From the NCBI GenBank assembly GCA_028723425.1, contig JAQYEZ010000066.1, positions 1-33,873 on the forward strand: 33,873 nucleotides of DNA. The letters are read 5' to 3'. The translations under genes were made by a program, and so were the position numbers. Every line of letters starts with the position of its first letter. Within the stretch, counting starts at the first letter, position 1. Below are positions 17,191-24,627 of the stretch, piece after piece. The notes under the pieces are model-generated. The model saw only the letters and a program-made list of their open reading frames with translations. It was not told the DNA's origin and searched no databases. This stretch comes from Peptoniphilaceae bacterium. Its GTDB lineage: Bacteria > Bacillota > Clostridia > Tissierellales > Peptoniphilaceae.

Positions 17191-17230
17191 AAAAGGTTGT
17201 TATGGCAAAACTATAGCAGCCTTTTCTTAT
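17191..17230 (+). terminator. Terminator after rubredoxin
   Basis: A 15-bp stem with wobble pairs (17191-17205 with 17211-17225) closes on a CAAAA loop. The arms begin AAAAGG and end CCTTTT, so the A and T tracts are part of the stem. It lies 10 bases after the rubredoxin stop codon. Its outer arms resemble those of the next hairpin at 17267-17315. Confidence 0.75.
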
Positions 17231-17266
17231 ATGCTCTAATATTTGCTATGAAAATATTTTGAAAAT

Positions 17267-17315
17267 AAAAAAGGTTGTTGCAAAATAATACTTTTATCCT
17301 GCAACAGCCTTTTTT
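17267..17315. terminator. Long symmetric hairpin, terminator of the surface-protein gene
   Basis: A 16-bp stem (17267-17282 with 17300-17315, one G-T wobble) surrounds a 17-base loop. Its A6/T6 ends let it stop transcription in both directions. It overlaps the stop codon of the leftward surface-protein gene and stands as a second barrier to transcription from rubredoxin. Confidence 0.75.
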
Positions 17316-18147
17316 AAGATTGCTTTTTTGAAAACTTGTTTCCTCTAATTGCTATAGATATACTAGATAAGATAGCTGCCAAAATTGCAATCAAGATTAT
17401 TAGGGTTTGTGGCTTTATTACATAGTCTCCGCCACTTGTCCTATCTAATTTGCCATCAGCTGTATTCGCTAAATTAAGCCTTAAATTACTACCCTTGTCA
17501 TCGAAAGATGTAACCAAAGTTTGTTTTGATGTTAGTCTTTCTAGACTAGCTGTCTTGGGGGTGTTCTTATTTATATAAGGCTTTTTTACTTCTTGGCTTT
17601 GGATGTTATTTAACCTATCCATAAATTCCAGGTCGGAAGTATCCTTAGAAATTATATTCTCCTTTGCTGGATTATTATTTTGTAAGGATGGATTAGGCTT
17701 AGAATCGGTATTTGAGATAGAAGCTTCTTTGGCTTGGGTTTCTTCTAAATTTTCTTTTTTAACTTCTTCCTCATTTGGCTTACTTTCTAAATCTTTAAGG
17801 GCTCTCTCGCCTGTTGGCTCTTTGTTCTTTTTATCCATATCGATACTTTCGGTATTTTCAACTTTTTTATCAACAGCTTCATTTGCCTCAGGCTTAGAAT
17901 CCTTTGGAATTTCTTCAACCGGCTTATTTCCCTCTGTTTTAGACTCTCCCTTACCGCTTGCAGCATCCTTGGGTAGGCTAACATCTGTTATTATTGTATC
18001 TTCATTTACCTTTTCTACCAAGTTATTAAGTTTTTCTTCATCAATTTTTATTTCTGACTTTTGTTTATCAGTAGCGTATGAAGTGCTAGAAACGAATACA
18101 CTGATAGCCAAGATTGTAGTAAGCATTAATTTTTTCTTTAGCTTCAT
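17314..18147 (-). CDS. Secreted low-complexity surface protein, unknown
   Basis: This 277-residue protein has a classical signal peptide (MKLKKKLMLTTILAISVFVSS..SYA, cleavage near residue 26). A long region (about 30-190) rich in K, E, S, N and P follows, with no repeat unit I can define. A short beta-like stretch with TSFDDKG precedes the C-terminal membrane helix (about 246-268) and a basic tail (RGNKFSKKQS). The tail resembles a cell-wall sorting signal in layout, but LPXTG is missing; IKPQT lies just before the helix. It may be wall-bound by an unusual sortase or simply membrane-anchored. Function unknown. Start supported by GGAGGG 7 bases upstream. Confidence 0.75.
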   Translation of the reverse strand: MKLKKKLMLTTILAISVFVSSTSYATDKQKSEIKIDEEKLNNLVEKVNEDTIITDVSLPKDAASGKGESKTEGNKPVEEIPKDSKPEANEAVDKKVENTESIDMDKKNKEPTGERALKDLESKPNEEEVKKENLEETQAKEASISNTDSKPNPSLQNNNPAKENIISKDTSDLEFMDRLNNIQSQEVKKPYINKNTPKTASLERLTSKQTLVTSFDDKGSNLRLNLANTADGKLDRTSGGDYVIKPQTLIILIAILAAILSSISIAIRGNKFSKKQS

Positions 18148-18189
18148 CTCTCAGCCCTCCATATTTTCTCCACATTTTTTTACATCTTT

Positions 18190-18218
18190 ATCATACCTTA
18201 TATTTCTTCACATTTCAA
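18190..18218 (-). promoter_or_regulatory. Promoter of the surface-protein gene
   Basis: On the minus strand TTGAAA and TATGAT are separated by exactly 17 bases. The -10 lies about 42 bases before the ATG of the surface-protein gene. Both hexamers differ from consensus at only one or two positions. Confidence 0.65.
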
Positions 18219-18231
18219 TCACAATTAATAT

Positions 18232-18276
18232 AAAAATACCCTTGCAATTTTTAGCTTTGATTGCAAAGGTATTTTT
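18232..18276 (-). terminator. Terminator after the YitT-family gene
   Basis: On the minus strand a 17-bp stem (18260-18276 with 18232-18248) pairs throughout with one T-G wobble, and its right arm ends in five T. It lies 14 bases after the YitT-family stop codon. On the plus strand the wobble becomes a mismatch. Confidence 0.75.
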
Positions 18277-18289
18277 AAAATTTCTAATT

Positions 18290-19243
18290 TTATATTCCTG
18301 GATTATAGAATCCCTTACCTATAATTTGTGAGGTATTTATTATAGTAATAAAGCAAGCTGGATCTATAGATTTTATAAAGTTTCCAAAAAGTCCTGCTTC
18401 ATATTTGTTTGTTACACACATGAATAAGGTGTGATTTTTTCCTTTGTATAGGCCCTTTCCATCTAAAACCGTAGCAGACCTGTTTAAATCTTGTCTGATA
18501 AAAGAACCAACTTCATCAGGTTTTGAGGTAATAATAATGAAAAATTTTGCCGTGTTAAATGATTGGACTATAGCATCAACAAAGACACCTTTCATTATTA
18601 GACCTAGACAAGATAAGAGTCCAATTTCTATACCAAATATTTTTATAGATACTATAGTCAAGAGTGAATCTACCATAAGCAGACTTTTACCTATTTCAAT
18701 ATTGGTATATTTTTTTAGGATTATAGCTACTATATCACTTCCACCGCTTGATGCTGATACGTGAAATAGGATTGTAGAAGCAAAGGCTGAAACCGTAACC
18801 GCAAGAATAAGCTCCAAGAGTTTATTTGTAGTTAAGGTATGGGTAAGTGGCAAAATATAATCAAGAGCCACTGCCGTTACAGAGTTTAAGATAGAAACAT
18901 AACCTGTCCTTATTACAAATTTTTTACCTATTATGAAATAGGCCAATACTAAGAGGAGAAGATTTGATATCAAGGTTATCTTTGCAGGTTGCAAATGAAG
19001 ATAACCTGATAAAATAATAGAAAGTCCCTCTACTCCTCCAATTACAAAATGGTTGGGATATTTGAAAGAGTGACTGGAAAAAGCAAGCAAAATCGCTGCA
19101 AAGGTCATAAGTACTATTTCTTTCCACCTTGGCATAGGATCGTGATTTTTCTTCTTTTGCCTATCTTTTCTTAACAAATTTAACTCTGCTTTTATTAGGT
19201 CATCATTTATTAGTCTTCTCTTCTTAGCTCCATCTTGAGCCAT
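18290..19243 (-). CDS. YitT family membrane protein with DUF2179 domain
   Basis: This 317-residue protein has a charged N-terminal extension (1-40), five or six membrane segments (about 45-190) and a soluble C-terminal DUF2179 domain (about 225-310, from FIIITSKPDEVG to SQIIGKGF). That is the YitT/YpjC/YqfU layout of Firmicutes. The GGVEGLSIILSG and SSGGSDIVAIILKKY motifs in the membrane part are typical. Transport has been suggested for the family, but the substrate is not established to my knowledge. An AGGAGGG site precedes the ATG. It lies 27 bases after the CofE-like gene and is probably cotranscribed. Confidence 0.85.
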   Translation of the reverse strand: MAQDGAKKRRLINDDLIKAELNLLRKDRQKKKNHDPMPRWKEIVLMTFAAILLAFSSHSFKYPNHFVIGGVEGLSIILSGYLHLQPAKITLISNLLLLVLAYFIIGKKFVIRTGYVSILNSVTAVALDYILPLTHTLTTNKLLELILAVTVSAFASTILFHVSASSGGSDIVAIILKKYTNIEIGKSLLMVDSLLTIVSIKIFGIEIGLLSCLGLIMKGVFVDAIVQSFNTAKFFIIITSKPDEVGSFIRQDLNRSATVLDGKGLYKGKNHTLFMCVTNKYEAGLFGNFIKSIDPACFITIINTSQIIGKGFYNPGI

Positions 19244-19270
19244 TTTTCCCTCCTGGGACTTACAAGTTAA

Positions 19271-20452
19271 TTAATCGTTTGAATAATTGTCAAAGTATCC
19301 TTGGATTAATACGATTGGTGTTCCCTTATCTCCAGAACCTGAAGTAAGATCACACAAAGATCCTAAAAGGTCAGTGATTTGTCTAGGTGTAGTTCCTAGA
19401 GTATCATCTGTTCCTACTAAGTTAGCTGCCTTAGAAGAAATTCTTTCTTTCATTTTTTGAGTTCTTTCTTCCAAAGAAAGGCTACTTAATTCGTTATCTG
19501 CTATATATTTTATTTTAAGTTCGTTTGGTGTTCCATGAAGTCCTTTTGTAAAGGCTGGAGAAACAACTGGATCTGCTAGTTCCCAAATTTTTCCAACTGG
19601 ATCTTTAAAGGCTCCGTCACCATAAACCATAACTTCTATTTGTTTGTTATATTTTTCGATGAATTTTTTTTGTAATTCTTCTACAAATTCTTGACCATCT
19701 CTTGGGAATAGCTTGATTTGTTCATCTGTAGAAAGATTTGAACCTAAAAGACCATAGTCTTCATTGTAACCTGAACCATTGATTGATTCTGTCATTATTT
19801 CATCTAAGCCCAAAACAGTCTTTGCACCAGATTGTTTTAATTTTTCTTTGGTAATAGCCCTAGTGTGGATTGAGCAAACCAAAACTTGATCTGTAAATTT
19901 AAGAACGTCTTGTGGATTGTTAAAGAAGTGGAATTCTGAATTTGGAGCCATTTGTCTATACAATGATATGTAATCAACTCCTGTAAATTGATGTTTATAA
20001 TCACCAGCCAACTTCCTAAATTCTTCTTCTGTCAAACATTCTGTATAAGGATTTATACCAGAATTGAATAAATCCATCTCATCCATAATATAATTACCAA
20101 CTTCATCTTGTGGATAAGATAAACAAATATGAAGTTTTTTGCCACTTCTACCAAAGGCCTTTAATAGGATAGAAAATCTATTTCTAGAAAGAATTGGGAA
20201 TAAAATTGCTATCTCATCACCAGCAAATTTTCTATTAATATCTTCTGCTATTTGGTCTATGGAAGCATAGTTACCTTGAGCACGAGCTAACAAAGATTCT
20301 GTTATACAAACAACATCCTTATCATTCATCTCAATATTTCTGCTTGCTACAGCCTTGTTCACGCTATCATAAACTATTGACACGAGGTCATCGCCTTTTT
20401 CGATAATTGGTGTTCTAACACCCATTGAAACAGTTCCTATATATCTTTGCAT
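19271..20452 (-). CDS. CofE-like (F420-0:gamma-glutamyl ligase family) protein
   Basis: A 393-residue protein of the F420-0:L-glutamate ligase family in its long Firmicutes form. It begins with IGTVSMGVRTPIIEKGDDL, matching the family's GxRTPxIxxGDDL start, and contains DKDVVCITESLLARAQGNY. The C-terminus has VYGDGAFKDPVGKIWELADP, then GTDDTLGTTPRQITDLLGSLCDL with GSGDKGTP. Family members form an amide bond between glutamate and a cofactor carboxylate, but nothing here suggests F420 synthesis, so the true acceptor is unknown. The ATG at 20450-20452 has GGAGGAG at 8 bases; the GTG two codons upstream is too close to that site. Confidence 0.8.
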   Translation of the reverse strand: MQRYIGTVSMGVRTPIIEKGDDLVSIVYDSVNKAVASRNIEMNDKDVVCITESLLARAQGNYASIDQIAEDINRKFAGDEIAILFPILSRNRFSILLKAFGRSGKKLHICLSYPQDEVGNYIMDEMDLFNSGINPYTECLTEEEFRKLAGDYKHQFTGVDYISLYRQMAPNSEFHFFNNPQDVLKFTDQVLVCSIHTRAITKEKLKQSGAKTVLGLDEIMTESINGSGYNEDYGLLGSNLSTDEQIKLFPRDGQEFVEELQKKFIEKYNKQIEVMVYGDGAFKDPVGKIWELADPVVSPAFTKGLHGTPNELKIKYIADNELSSLSLEERTQKMKERISSKAANLVGTDDTLGTTPRQITDLLGSLCDLTSGSGDKGTPIVLIQGYFDNYSND

Positions 20453-20474
20453 ATACACATCTCCTCCATGTGGT

Positions 20475-20480
20475 ATTATA
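20475..20480 (-). promoter_or_regulatory. -10 element before the CofE-like gene
   Basis: A perfect minus-strand TATAAT lies 22 bases before the CofE-like start codon. The expected spacer and -35 region is filled by an (AAAAT)4 repeat, so no good -35 can be named. Confidence 0.45.
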
Positions 20481-20484
20481 CAGG

Positions 20485-20504
20485 AAAATAAAATAAAATA
20501 AAAT
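20485..20504. repeat. (AAAAT)4 pentanucleotide repeat in a promoter spacer
   Basis: Four perfect tandem copies of AAAAT lie directly upstream of the -10 hexamer of the CofE-like gene. They cover the spacer and most of the -35 position. Short tandem repeats here can alter promoter spacing when copies are gained or lost, but in AT-rich DNA four copies may be chance. Confidence 0.6.
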
Positions 20505-20537
20505 ATTTTTTTTATTTAACTTAAATCAAATAGAAAA

Positions 20538-20915
20538 CTATGACCTTATCTCTTGAACTTGCTTGCACTTTGGGCATTTTACTCTGATCTTTCCCTTGCC
20601 TTTTGGCACCCTAAGTTCTTGACCGCAATTTTTGCACCTTATATACTTGTAATTTTTATCTCCAAAGGTAGATCTTTTTAGCTTTTTTAGCTTGGCCTTT
20701 ACTGGATTTAAAAATTTAGCCTTAAAAATATAGTTTTCTCTGTTTCTTTTTATTATATTACTTGATAAGGTTCTATATACTTCAAAAACAACTATTATAA
20801 CAGCAAAGCTAGACAAAAATTTACTTTTTACAAAGTAAGAAATCCCTACCAAAATAATGGCAAACCATATAAGGCCAATGCCAAATTCATCTACTCCATA
20901 TCTTTTGTTATTCAT
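20538..20915 (-). CDS. Small membrane protein with C-terminal zinc ribbon
   Basis: A 125-residue protein with two closely spaced membrane segments (about 9-27 and 31-50) and a basic linker. A C-terminal zinc ribbon has CxxC pairs in RCKNCGQELRVPKGKGKIRVKCPKCKQV. This layout occurs in hypothetical Firmicutes proteins; I do not know a function. It may be a membrane-tethered metal- or nucleic-acid-binding module. A GGAG site precedes the ATG. It lies 38 bases after the sirtuin gene and is the last gene of the string that begins with barnase. Confidence 0.75.
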   Translation of the reverse strand: MNNKRYGVDEFGIGLIWFAIILVGISYFVKSKFLSSFAVIIVVFEVYRTLSSNIIKRNRENYIFKAKFLNPVKAKLKKLKRSTFGDKNYKYIRCKNCGQELRVPKGKGKIRVKCPKCKQVQEIRS

Positions 20916-20953
20916 ATATTTTCTCCAAACTCCTTATCCTTATCTTAAAATTC

Positions 20954-21691
20954 CTATAAGTCTTTTACCAATTCTTTCATGACCTTTGCTATATCACCTT
21001 GAATTAAATAATCAGCCCTAGAATCCCTTGGCGTTGTTTCTTTGTTTATTAGGACAAGCTTGTTGCCCCTGTAAAAGTCTATTAAACCTGCTGCAGGATA
21101 AACTACAAGGCTTGTTCCTCCGATTATCAAAACATCTGCCCTTCTTATTAAGCTTATGGCATAGGAAATTTTATCTTGGTCTAAACTTTCTCCATAAAGA
21201 ACTATATCTGGCCTTACAATCGAACCGCACCTATCACATTTAACTGTACTTTCAAATTTTTTTACATAAGTAAGGTCAAAAGTTTTACCGCAATTTGTAC
21301 AATAGTAGTCCCTTAGATTGCCATGAATCTCTATGACATTTTTGCTTCCTGCTTCTTGGTGAAGACTATCTATATTTTGAGTGATGACTGCCTTTAATTT
21401 GCCAATTTTTTCCAAATAAGCAAGGGCTTTGTGGGCGGCATTCGGTTTTATGCCATCAATAATTAGATTTTCCCTGCAATATTTCATAAACTTATCAGGA
21501 TATTTTACAAAAAAATCATGACTTAGCATATATTCAGGAGAAAAATCCGAATCATTTTTTCTATTGTAAAGACCAGTTGCAGACCTAAAATCTGGAACCC
21601 CTGAAGCTGTAGAAACTCCCGCTCCCCCGAAAAATACTATATTATCTGATTCTTCAATTACTTTTTTTAAATCTTCTATCTTCCTATTCAT
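20954..21691 (-). CDS. NAD-dependent protein deacylase (sirtuin, Sir2 family)
   Basis: It removes acyl groups from protein lysines, using NAD+. The 245 residues carry the full sirtuin set: GAGVSTASGVPDFRS (23-37), TQNIDSLHQ (104-112) and the catalytic H123 in EIHGN. A zinc-binding C131-x2-C134 ... C152-x2-C155 follows, then RPDIVLYGE. The GGTSLVVYPAAGL and LINKE motifs complete the NAD site. An AGGAG site precedes the ATG. It follows the small membrane protein gene by 9 bases and probably shares the ABC transporter transcript; the reason for that grouping is not evident. Confidence 0.93.
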   Translation of the reverse strand: MNRKIEDLKKVIEESDNIVFFGGAGVSTASGVPDFRSATGLYNRKNDSDFSPEYMLSHDFFVKYPDKFMKYCRENLIIDGIKPNAAHKALAYLEKIGKLKAVITQNIDSLHQEAGSKNVIEIHGNLRDYYCTNCGKTFDLTYVKKFESTVKCDRCGSIVRPDIVLYGESLDQDKISYAISLIRRADVLIIGGTSLVVYPAAGLIDFYRGNKLVLINKETTPRDSRADYLIQGDIAKVMKELVKDL

Positions 21692-21700
21692 AATAGCTCC

Positions 21701-21880
21701 TTACTTCATATCCTTATCATCCTTCTTTTTGGACTTATTATCAAGGCTTGCCCCTGCAAACGTCCCTATAACTACGCAAATTACAGTAACCAAAGACGGA
21801 TTTTGGTAAGGGTAGGTCTTATTTAAAACAATCGATATAATAAGTCCTATAATTAGGCCTACATACATATATTTGTTCAT
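21701..21880 (-). CDS. Two-segment small membrane protein, unknown
   Basis: A 59-residue protein with two membrane segments (about 5-19 and 28-45) and a strongly charged tail (NKSKKKDDKDMK). The open frame extends upstream, but the ATG at 21878-21880 is chosen because AAAGGA lies 6 bases before it. The start falls 10 bases after the stop of the second permease, so it is cotranscribed with it. It may be an accessory subunit of the ABC transporter, but that is only from position. Confidence 0.65.
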   Translation of the reverse strand: MNKYMYVGLIIGLIISIVLNKTYPYQNPSLVTVICVVIGTFAGASLDNKSKKKDDKDMK

Positions 21881-21890
21881 ACAAATCCTT

Positions 21891-22550
21891 TCATGATAAA
21901 TCAAAGTTTTCTCTTATGTATTTTTGATTTATAAAAAATAGACAAATAGCCAAAACAAAAAAGTATCCATAGGTAAATAAATCAAAAAAACCTTCTTTTT
22001 CTCCCAAAGACCTAAATAAAATCAAAATTATTATAGATAGGGGAAAGATTAAAAGTAACAAAAAAGCTTGTAGCCTTTGGTTTTTAAATCTATCTACAAA
22101 TATAGCAAATAATATAAGCTGGCTTAGATAATTTGCAAGTATAAATAGTAAGAACAAAAGATCCACCAAAAGCCTAGATTGCCTATCAGCTACTATATAG
22201 CTTAAAAAAATAGTAAATAAAGCCATAAGAAGATAAAATAAGTTTATCACCAAAATTTTGCTCATTATTATATCCCTAAAAGAAAGAGGCAGGCTAAAGG
22301 TTAGGATAGATCTTTTGCTATAAAAGTCCTTATAATAGGTTGAAAATATAAAGGCTATAAGGACCATAAGCAGAACAAGGCCAAAGATAATTTCCAAAGC
22401 ATAAAGGGCAGAGTTTATTTCTATGAGCCTATTTAAGGATCCAAGTACTCTAACTGACAAAATTGCAAAAAGCAAGATTGCAAAAACTAGAAAGGTTGAG
22501 CTGAAAAATTTTTTATTTGATATCAAGTCATACTTTAAATACTTTTTCAT
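21891..22550 (-). CDS. ABC transporter permease (second subunit)
   Basis: A 219-residue membrane protein with about six hydrophobic segments and a short N-terminal amphipathic stretch (MKKYLKYDLISNKKFFSS). This resembles ABC-2-type permeases that work with YtrB-like ATPases. The FYSKRSILTFSLPLSFRDIIMSKIL loop after the second segment matches the corresponding loop of its neighbour (LFSKSSYFTFSISISTSKIILAKLL), so the two permeases are distant paralogues. It lies 6 bases after the first permease. The cargo is unknown. Confidence 0.8.
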   Translation of the reverse strand: MKKYLKYDLISNKKFFSSTFLVFAILLFAILSVRVLGSLNRLIEINSALYALEIIFGLVLLMVLIAFIFSTYYKDFYSKRSILTFSLPLSFRDIIMSKILVINLFYLLMALFTIFLSYIVADRQSRLLVDLLFLLFILANYLSQLILFAIFVDRFKNQRLQAFLLLLIFPLSIIILILFRSLGEKEGFFDLFTYGYFFVLAICLFFINQKYIRENFDLS

Positions 22551-22556
22551 ATAAAC

Positions 22557-23324
22557 CTACAAATCTATTTTTTCTTCTACCAAATATACATTGATAAAAA
22601 ATCCAAAAGCAACTAAAAAACATGCCAAAAGCAAAATCCACAAATTTATACCTAGGACTCTATTGTTAATATCGTAATAAATCATAAAAAAATCCACCCC
22701 ATTTACCCTGCTTAAACTTCTTATGGAAAAATCCTTCAAATCTATCATTAGAGGTTTTAGCCTATAAAGGTTTCTCATTATCCACATTACTAGAACAAGC
22801 ATTACAACAGAAAAAACAAGGCTTACAAATTCATAATACTTCTTAAATAGCTTTACCTTGGAAAGATTTATGCCTATAGTTAAAAACACATAGGCCAAAA
22901 GCCAATATAGTAAAATTGAAAAGAGTGCATAGGAAGAAAAGCTTAACAGAGCTGTCCTATCAAGTCCAAAAGCCAAATTAATTAAATCAAATGCCCCTAC
23001 ATAAAGCCCAAGACAGATAAAGCAAGACATAAGCCCTGCCAAAAGCTTGGCTAGTATTATCTTTGATGTTGATATACTTATAGAAAAAGTAAAATAGGAA
23101 GATTTGGAAAACAAATCTCTCCTATATCTATAGGTAAAATAAACTAAATTAATAAGAAAAATCACTCCTAAAACCAAGTAAAAGCCAAGAGATATTAAAA
23201 GACTTGAACTTTTAAATATTTTAAATATAAAATTTGTTATAATAGCAAAGACCCAGGCAAAGATAGCCATAAAGGCTAAATATCTGTATGATCTTTTTAT
23301 TTCATAGTAGAAAAGTTTATTCAT
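22557..23324 (-). CDS. ABC transporter permease (first subunit)
   Basis: A 255-residue membrane protein with about six segments and the layout of ABC-2-type permeases: MNKLFYYEIKRSYRY, a first helix, a second near 40-62, then RRDLFSKSSYFTFSIS before four more helices. Its ATG overlaps the ATPase stop codon (TAATG). It pairs with the second permease to make the membrane part of the transporter. The lack of a binding-protein gene and the GntR neighbour suggest an exporter or sensor-type system of the YtrBCDEF/BcrAB class; the substrate is not predictable. Confidence 0.82.
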   Translation of the reverse strand: MNKLFYYEIKRSYRYLAFMAIFAWVFAIITNFIFKIFKSSSLLISLGFYLVLGVIFLINLVYFTYRYRRDLFSKSSYFTFSISISTSKIILAKLLAGLMSCFICLGLYVGAFDLINLAFGLDRTALLSFSSYALFSILLYWLLAYVFLTIGINLSKVKLFKKYYEFVSLVFSVVMLVLVMWIMRNLYRLKPLMIDLKDFSIRSLSRVNGVDFFMIYYDINNRVLGINLWILLLACFLVAFGFFINVYLVEEKIDL

Positions 23325-24025
23325 TAGGCAAAAATATCCTTATAAAACTCGCTAATTTGCATATGATATTTATCTCTAATCGTCTCTGCATCTTCCTTGA
23401 AAAGTACCTGGCCATCCCTGAAAAATGCAACTTGATCAAAAAGATTTTCCAAATCTCTTATTTGATGAGTAGTTAGGATAATAGTTCTTCCAGTTTTTAT
23501 GGTCTTTATTATGGCATTTAAAATAATATCCTTGGCCAAAGGATCCACACCATCAACAGGCTCATCCAATATATAAAGTTTGGTATCCCTAGAAAGGGTA
23601 AGGGCCAAGAGCAATTTTTCTTTCATTCCCTTGGAAAGTTTTTCTGCATAGCCTTTTTTAGGAATCTGCATAAAATTAAAAAGATCTTCACATACTTTAG
23701 TATTAAAATCGTCATAAAAATCCTTATATAGATTTATAGCATCCTCTATGGTCAAATTTTCATAAAGATGATAACAATCAGGCAAAAAAGATATGATTTT
23801 TTTTGTCTTAATACCAATCTCATTGCCATCAACCAAGATTTGACCCGAATCAGGCTTTATAAGTCCCATAATGCTCTTTAAAAGAGTAGTCTTTCCCGAA
23901 CCATTGGGTCCAATAATCCCCAAAACTTTACCAGCTTCTAAAGTTAAGTTAACATCCTTTAAAACTTCCATGTGCCCATAGGATTTTTTTAAATTTTTAA
24001 TTTCTAATATCTTATCCATTTGCAT
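23324..24025 (-). CDS. ABC transporter ATP-binding protein (YtrB-like)
   Basis: A 233-residue ATPase subunit. Walker A is GPNGSGKT (39-46), the signature is LSKGMKEKLLLALTLS and Walker B is YILDEPVDGVDP. The H-loop lies in ILTTHQIRDLENL. The signature LSKGM is the form common in exporters of the YtrB/BcrA group. Two ATG codons are possible (residues 1 and 3); both lie 4-10 bases after GAGG inside the end of the GntR gene, which it overlaps by 14 bases. It energises the two permeases downstream. Confidence 0.92.
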   Translation of the reverse strand: MQMDKILEIKNLKKSYGHMEVLKDVNLTLEAGKVLGIIGPNGSGKTTLLKSIMGLIKPDSGQILVDGNEIGIKTKKIISFLPDCYHLYENLTIEDAINLYKDFYDDFNTKVCEDLFNFMQIPKKGYAEKLSKGMKEKLLLALTLSRDTKLYILDEPVDGVDPLAKDIILNAIIKTIKTGRTIILTTHQIRDLENLFDQVAFFRDGQVLFKEDAETIRDKYHMQISEFYKDIFA

Positions 24026-24362
24026 TTAACCTCGCAAGCAAAAAATTACAACTCATTGTTAAGTCATAGCCAAGTCTTTGCATCTTATCTAAAAATTCAT
24101 TGGTAAAATCATTGGCAAATTCAATTATAAGCGTATTTATAATATCATCATTGACAATCAAATAATAATAGTCACTTTTAGCTTGGAGAAATCCATCTTC
24201 TATCATTTGTTGGTAGGCTCTTTCTATGTAGGAAGGATTAACCCTAAATTTGGATATAAAAAACTCCTTGTCATAAAGCTTGTCCCCATCTTTTAGCTTT
24301 CCTTCTATTATTTGAAAGGCTATAAAATTTCTTATTTCTATATGCATAGGTAAATCAGTCAT
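24012..24362 (-). CDS. GntR family regulator, YtrA subfamily
   Basis: A 116-residue protein with one winged helix-turn-helix (about 5-70: IEIRNFIAFQIIEGKLKDG..., then a recognition region with NPSYIERAYQQMIEDG). A short helical tail, not a ligand-binding domain, follows; this is the YtrA form, usually cotranscribed with ABC transporters it represses. The ATG at 24360-24362 is chosen: GGAG lies 7 bases upstream, while the TTG four codons earlier overlaps that site. It overlaps the end of barstar (ATGACTGA). Autorepression of the whole string is the likely role, by family precedent. Confidence 0.8.
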   Translation of the reverse strand: MTDLPMHIEIRNFIAFQIIEGKLKDGDKLYDKEFFISKFRVNPSYIERAYQQMIEDGFLQAKSDYYYLIVNDDIINTLIIEFANDFTNEFLDKMQRLGYDLTMSCNFLLARLNANG

Positions 24363-24627
24363 GATATTCTCCAAAACCTATCAGGTTTAAATTAATATAT
24401 AAATCCAAAGATAAATCCAAAAAAACTCCAAGTAAAGTTCTGCCATACTGTCCAAGATTTATAAAAATATCCCTGTAATTTATGATTTCTACATCAAAAT
24501 CTTCCATGCTTAAACAATCATAGAGGGCATCCAGATTTTCCACATAATAAGAGAAAGCAAACTTTGTATTTAAATATTCAAAAGACTTTTCTTTATCCAA
24601 AAATTTCTTTCCGTCCAAAACTACCAT
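24355..24627 (-). CDS. Barstar-like ribonuclease inhibitor (immunity protein)
   Basis: This 90-residue cytoplasmic protein matches barstar in length and in the core helix that plugs the barnase active site. SYYVENLDALYDCLS (26-40) aligns with the Bacillus EYYGENLDALWDCLT. The contact residues Y27, D33 and D37 correspond to barstar Y29, D35 and D39; W38 is Y36 here. It starts inside the barnase stop codon (TAATG), so inhibitor synthesis is coupled to barnase translation. It should protect the cell from barnase activity before export. Confidence 0.88.
   Translation of the reverse strand: MVVLDGKKFLDKEKSFEYLNTKFAFSYYVENLDALYDCLSMEDFDVEIINYRDIFINLGQYGRTLLGVFLDLSLDLYINLNLIGFGEYHD

Noticed and set aside
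17603..18331. A 242-codon plus-strand open frame rich in Ser, Leu and Phe
   Set aside because: It lies opposite the secreted surface protein and crosses its promoter. The composition is what the antisense of a Lys/Glu/Ser-rich sequence gives. It has no recognisable domain and no ribosome binding site of note.
13382..20537. Rex operator sites near rex, typA, rubredoxin and the CofE-like gene
   Set aside because: No TTGTGA-N6-TCACAA or TTGTTAA-type dyad was found in the intergenic stretches read.
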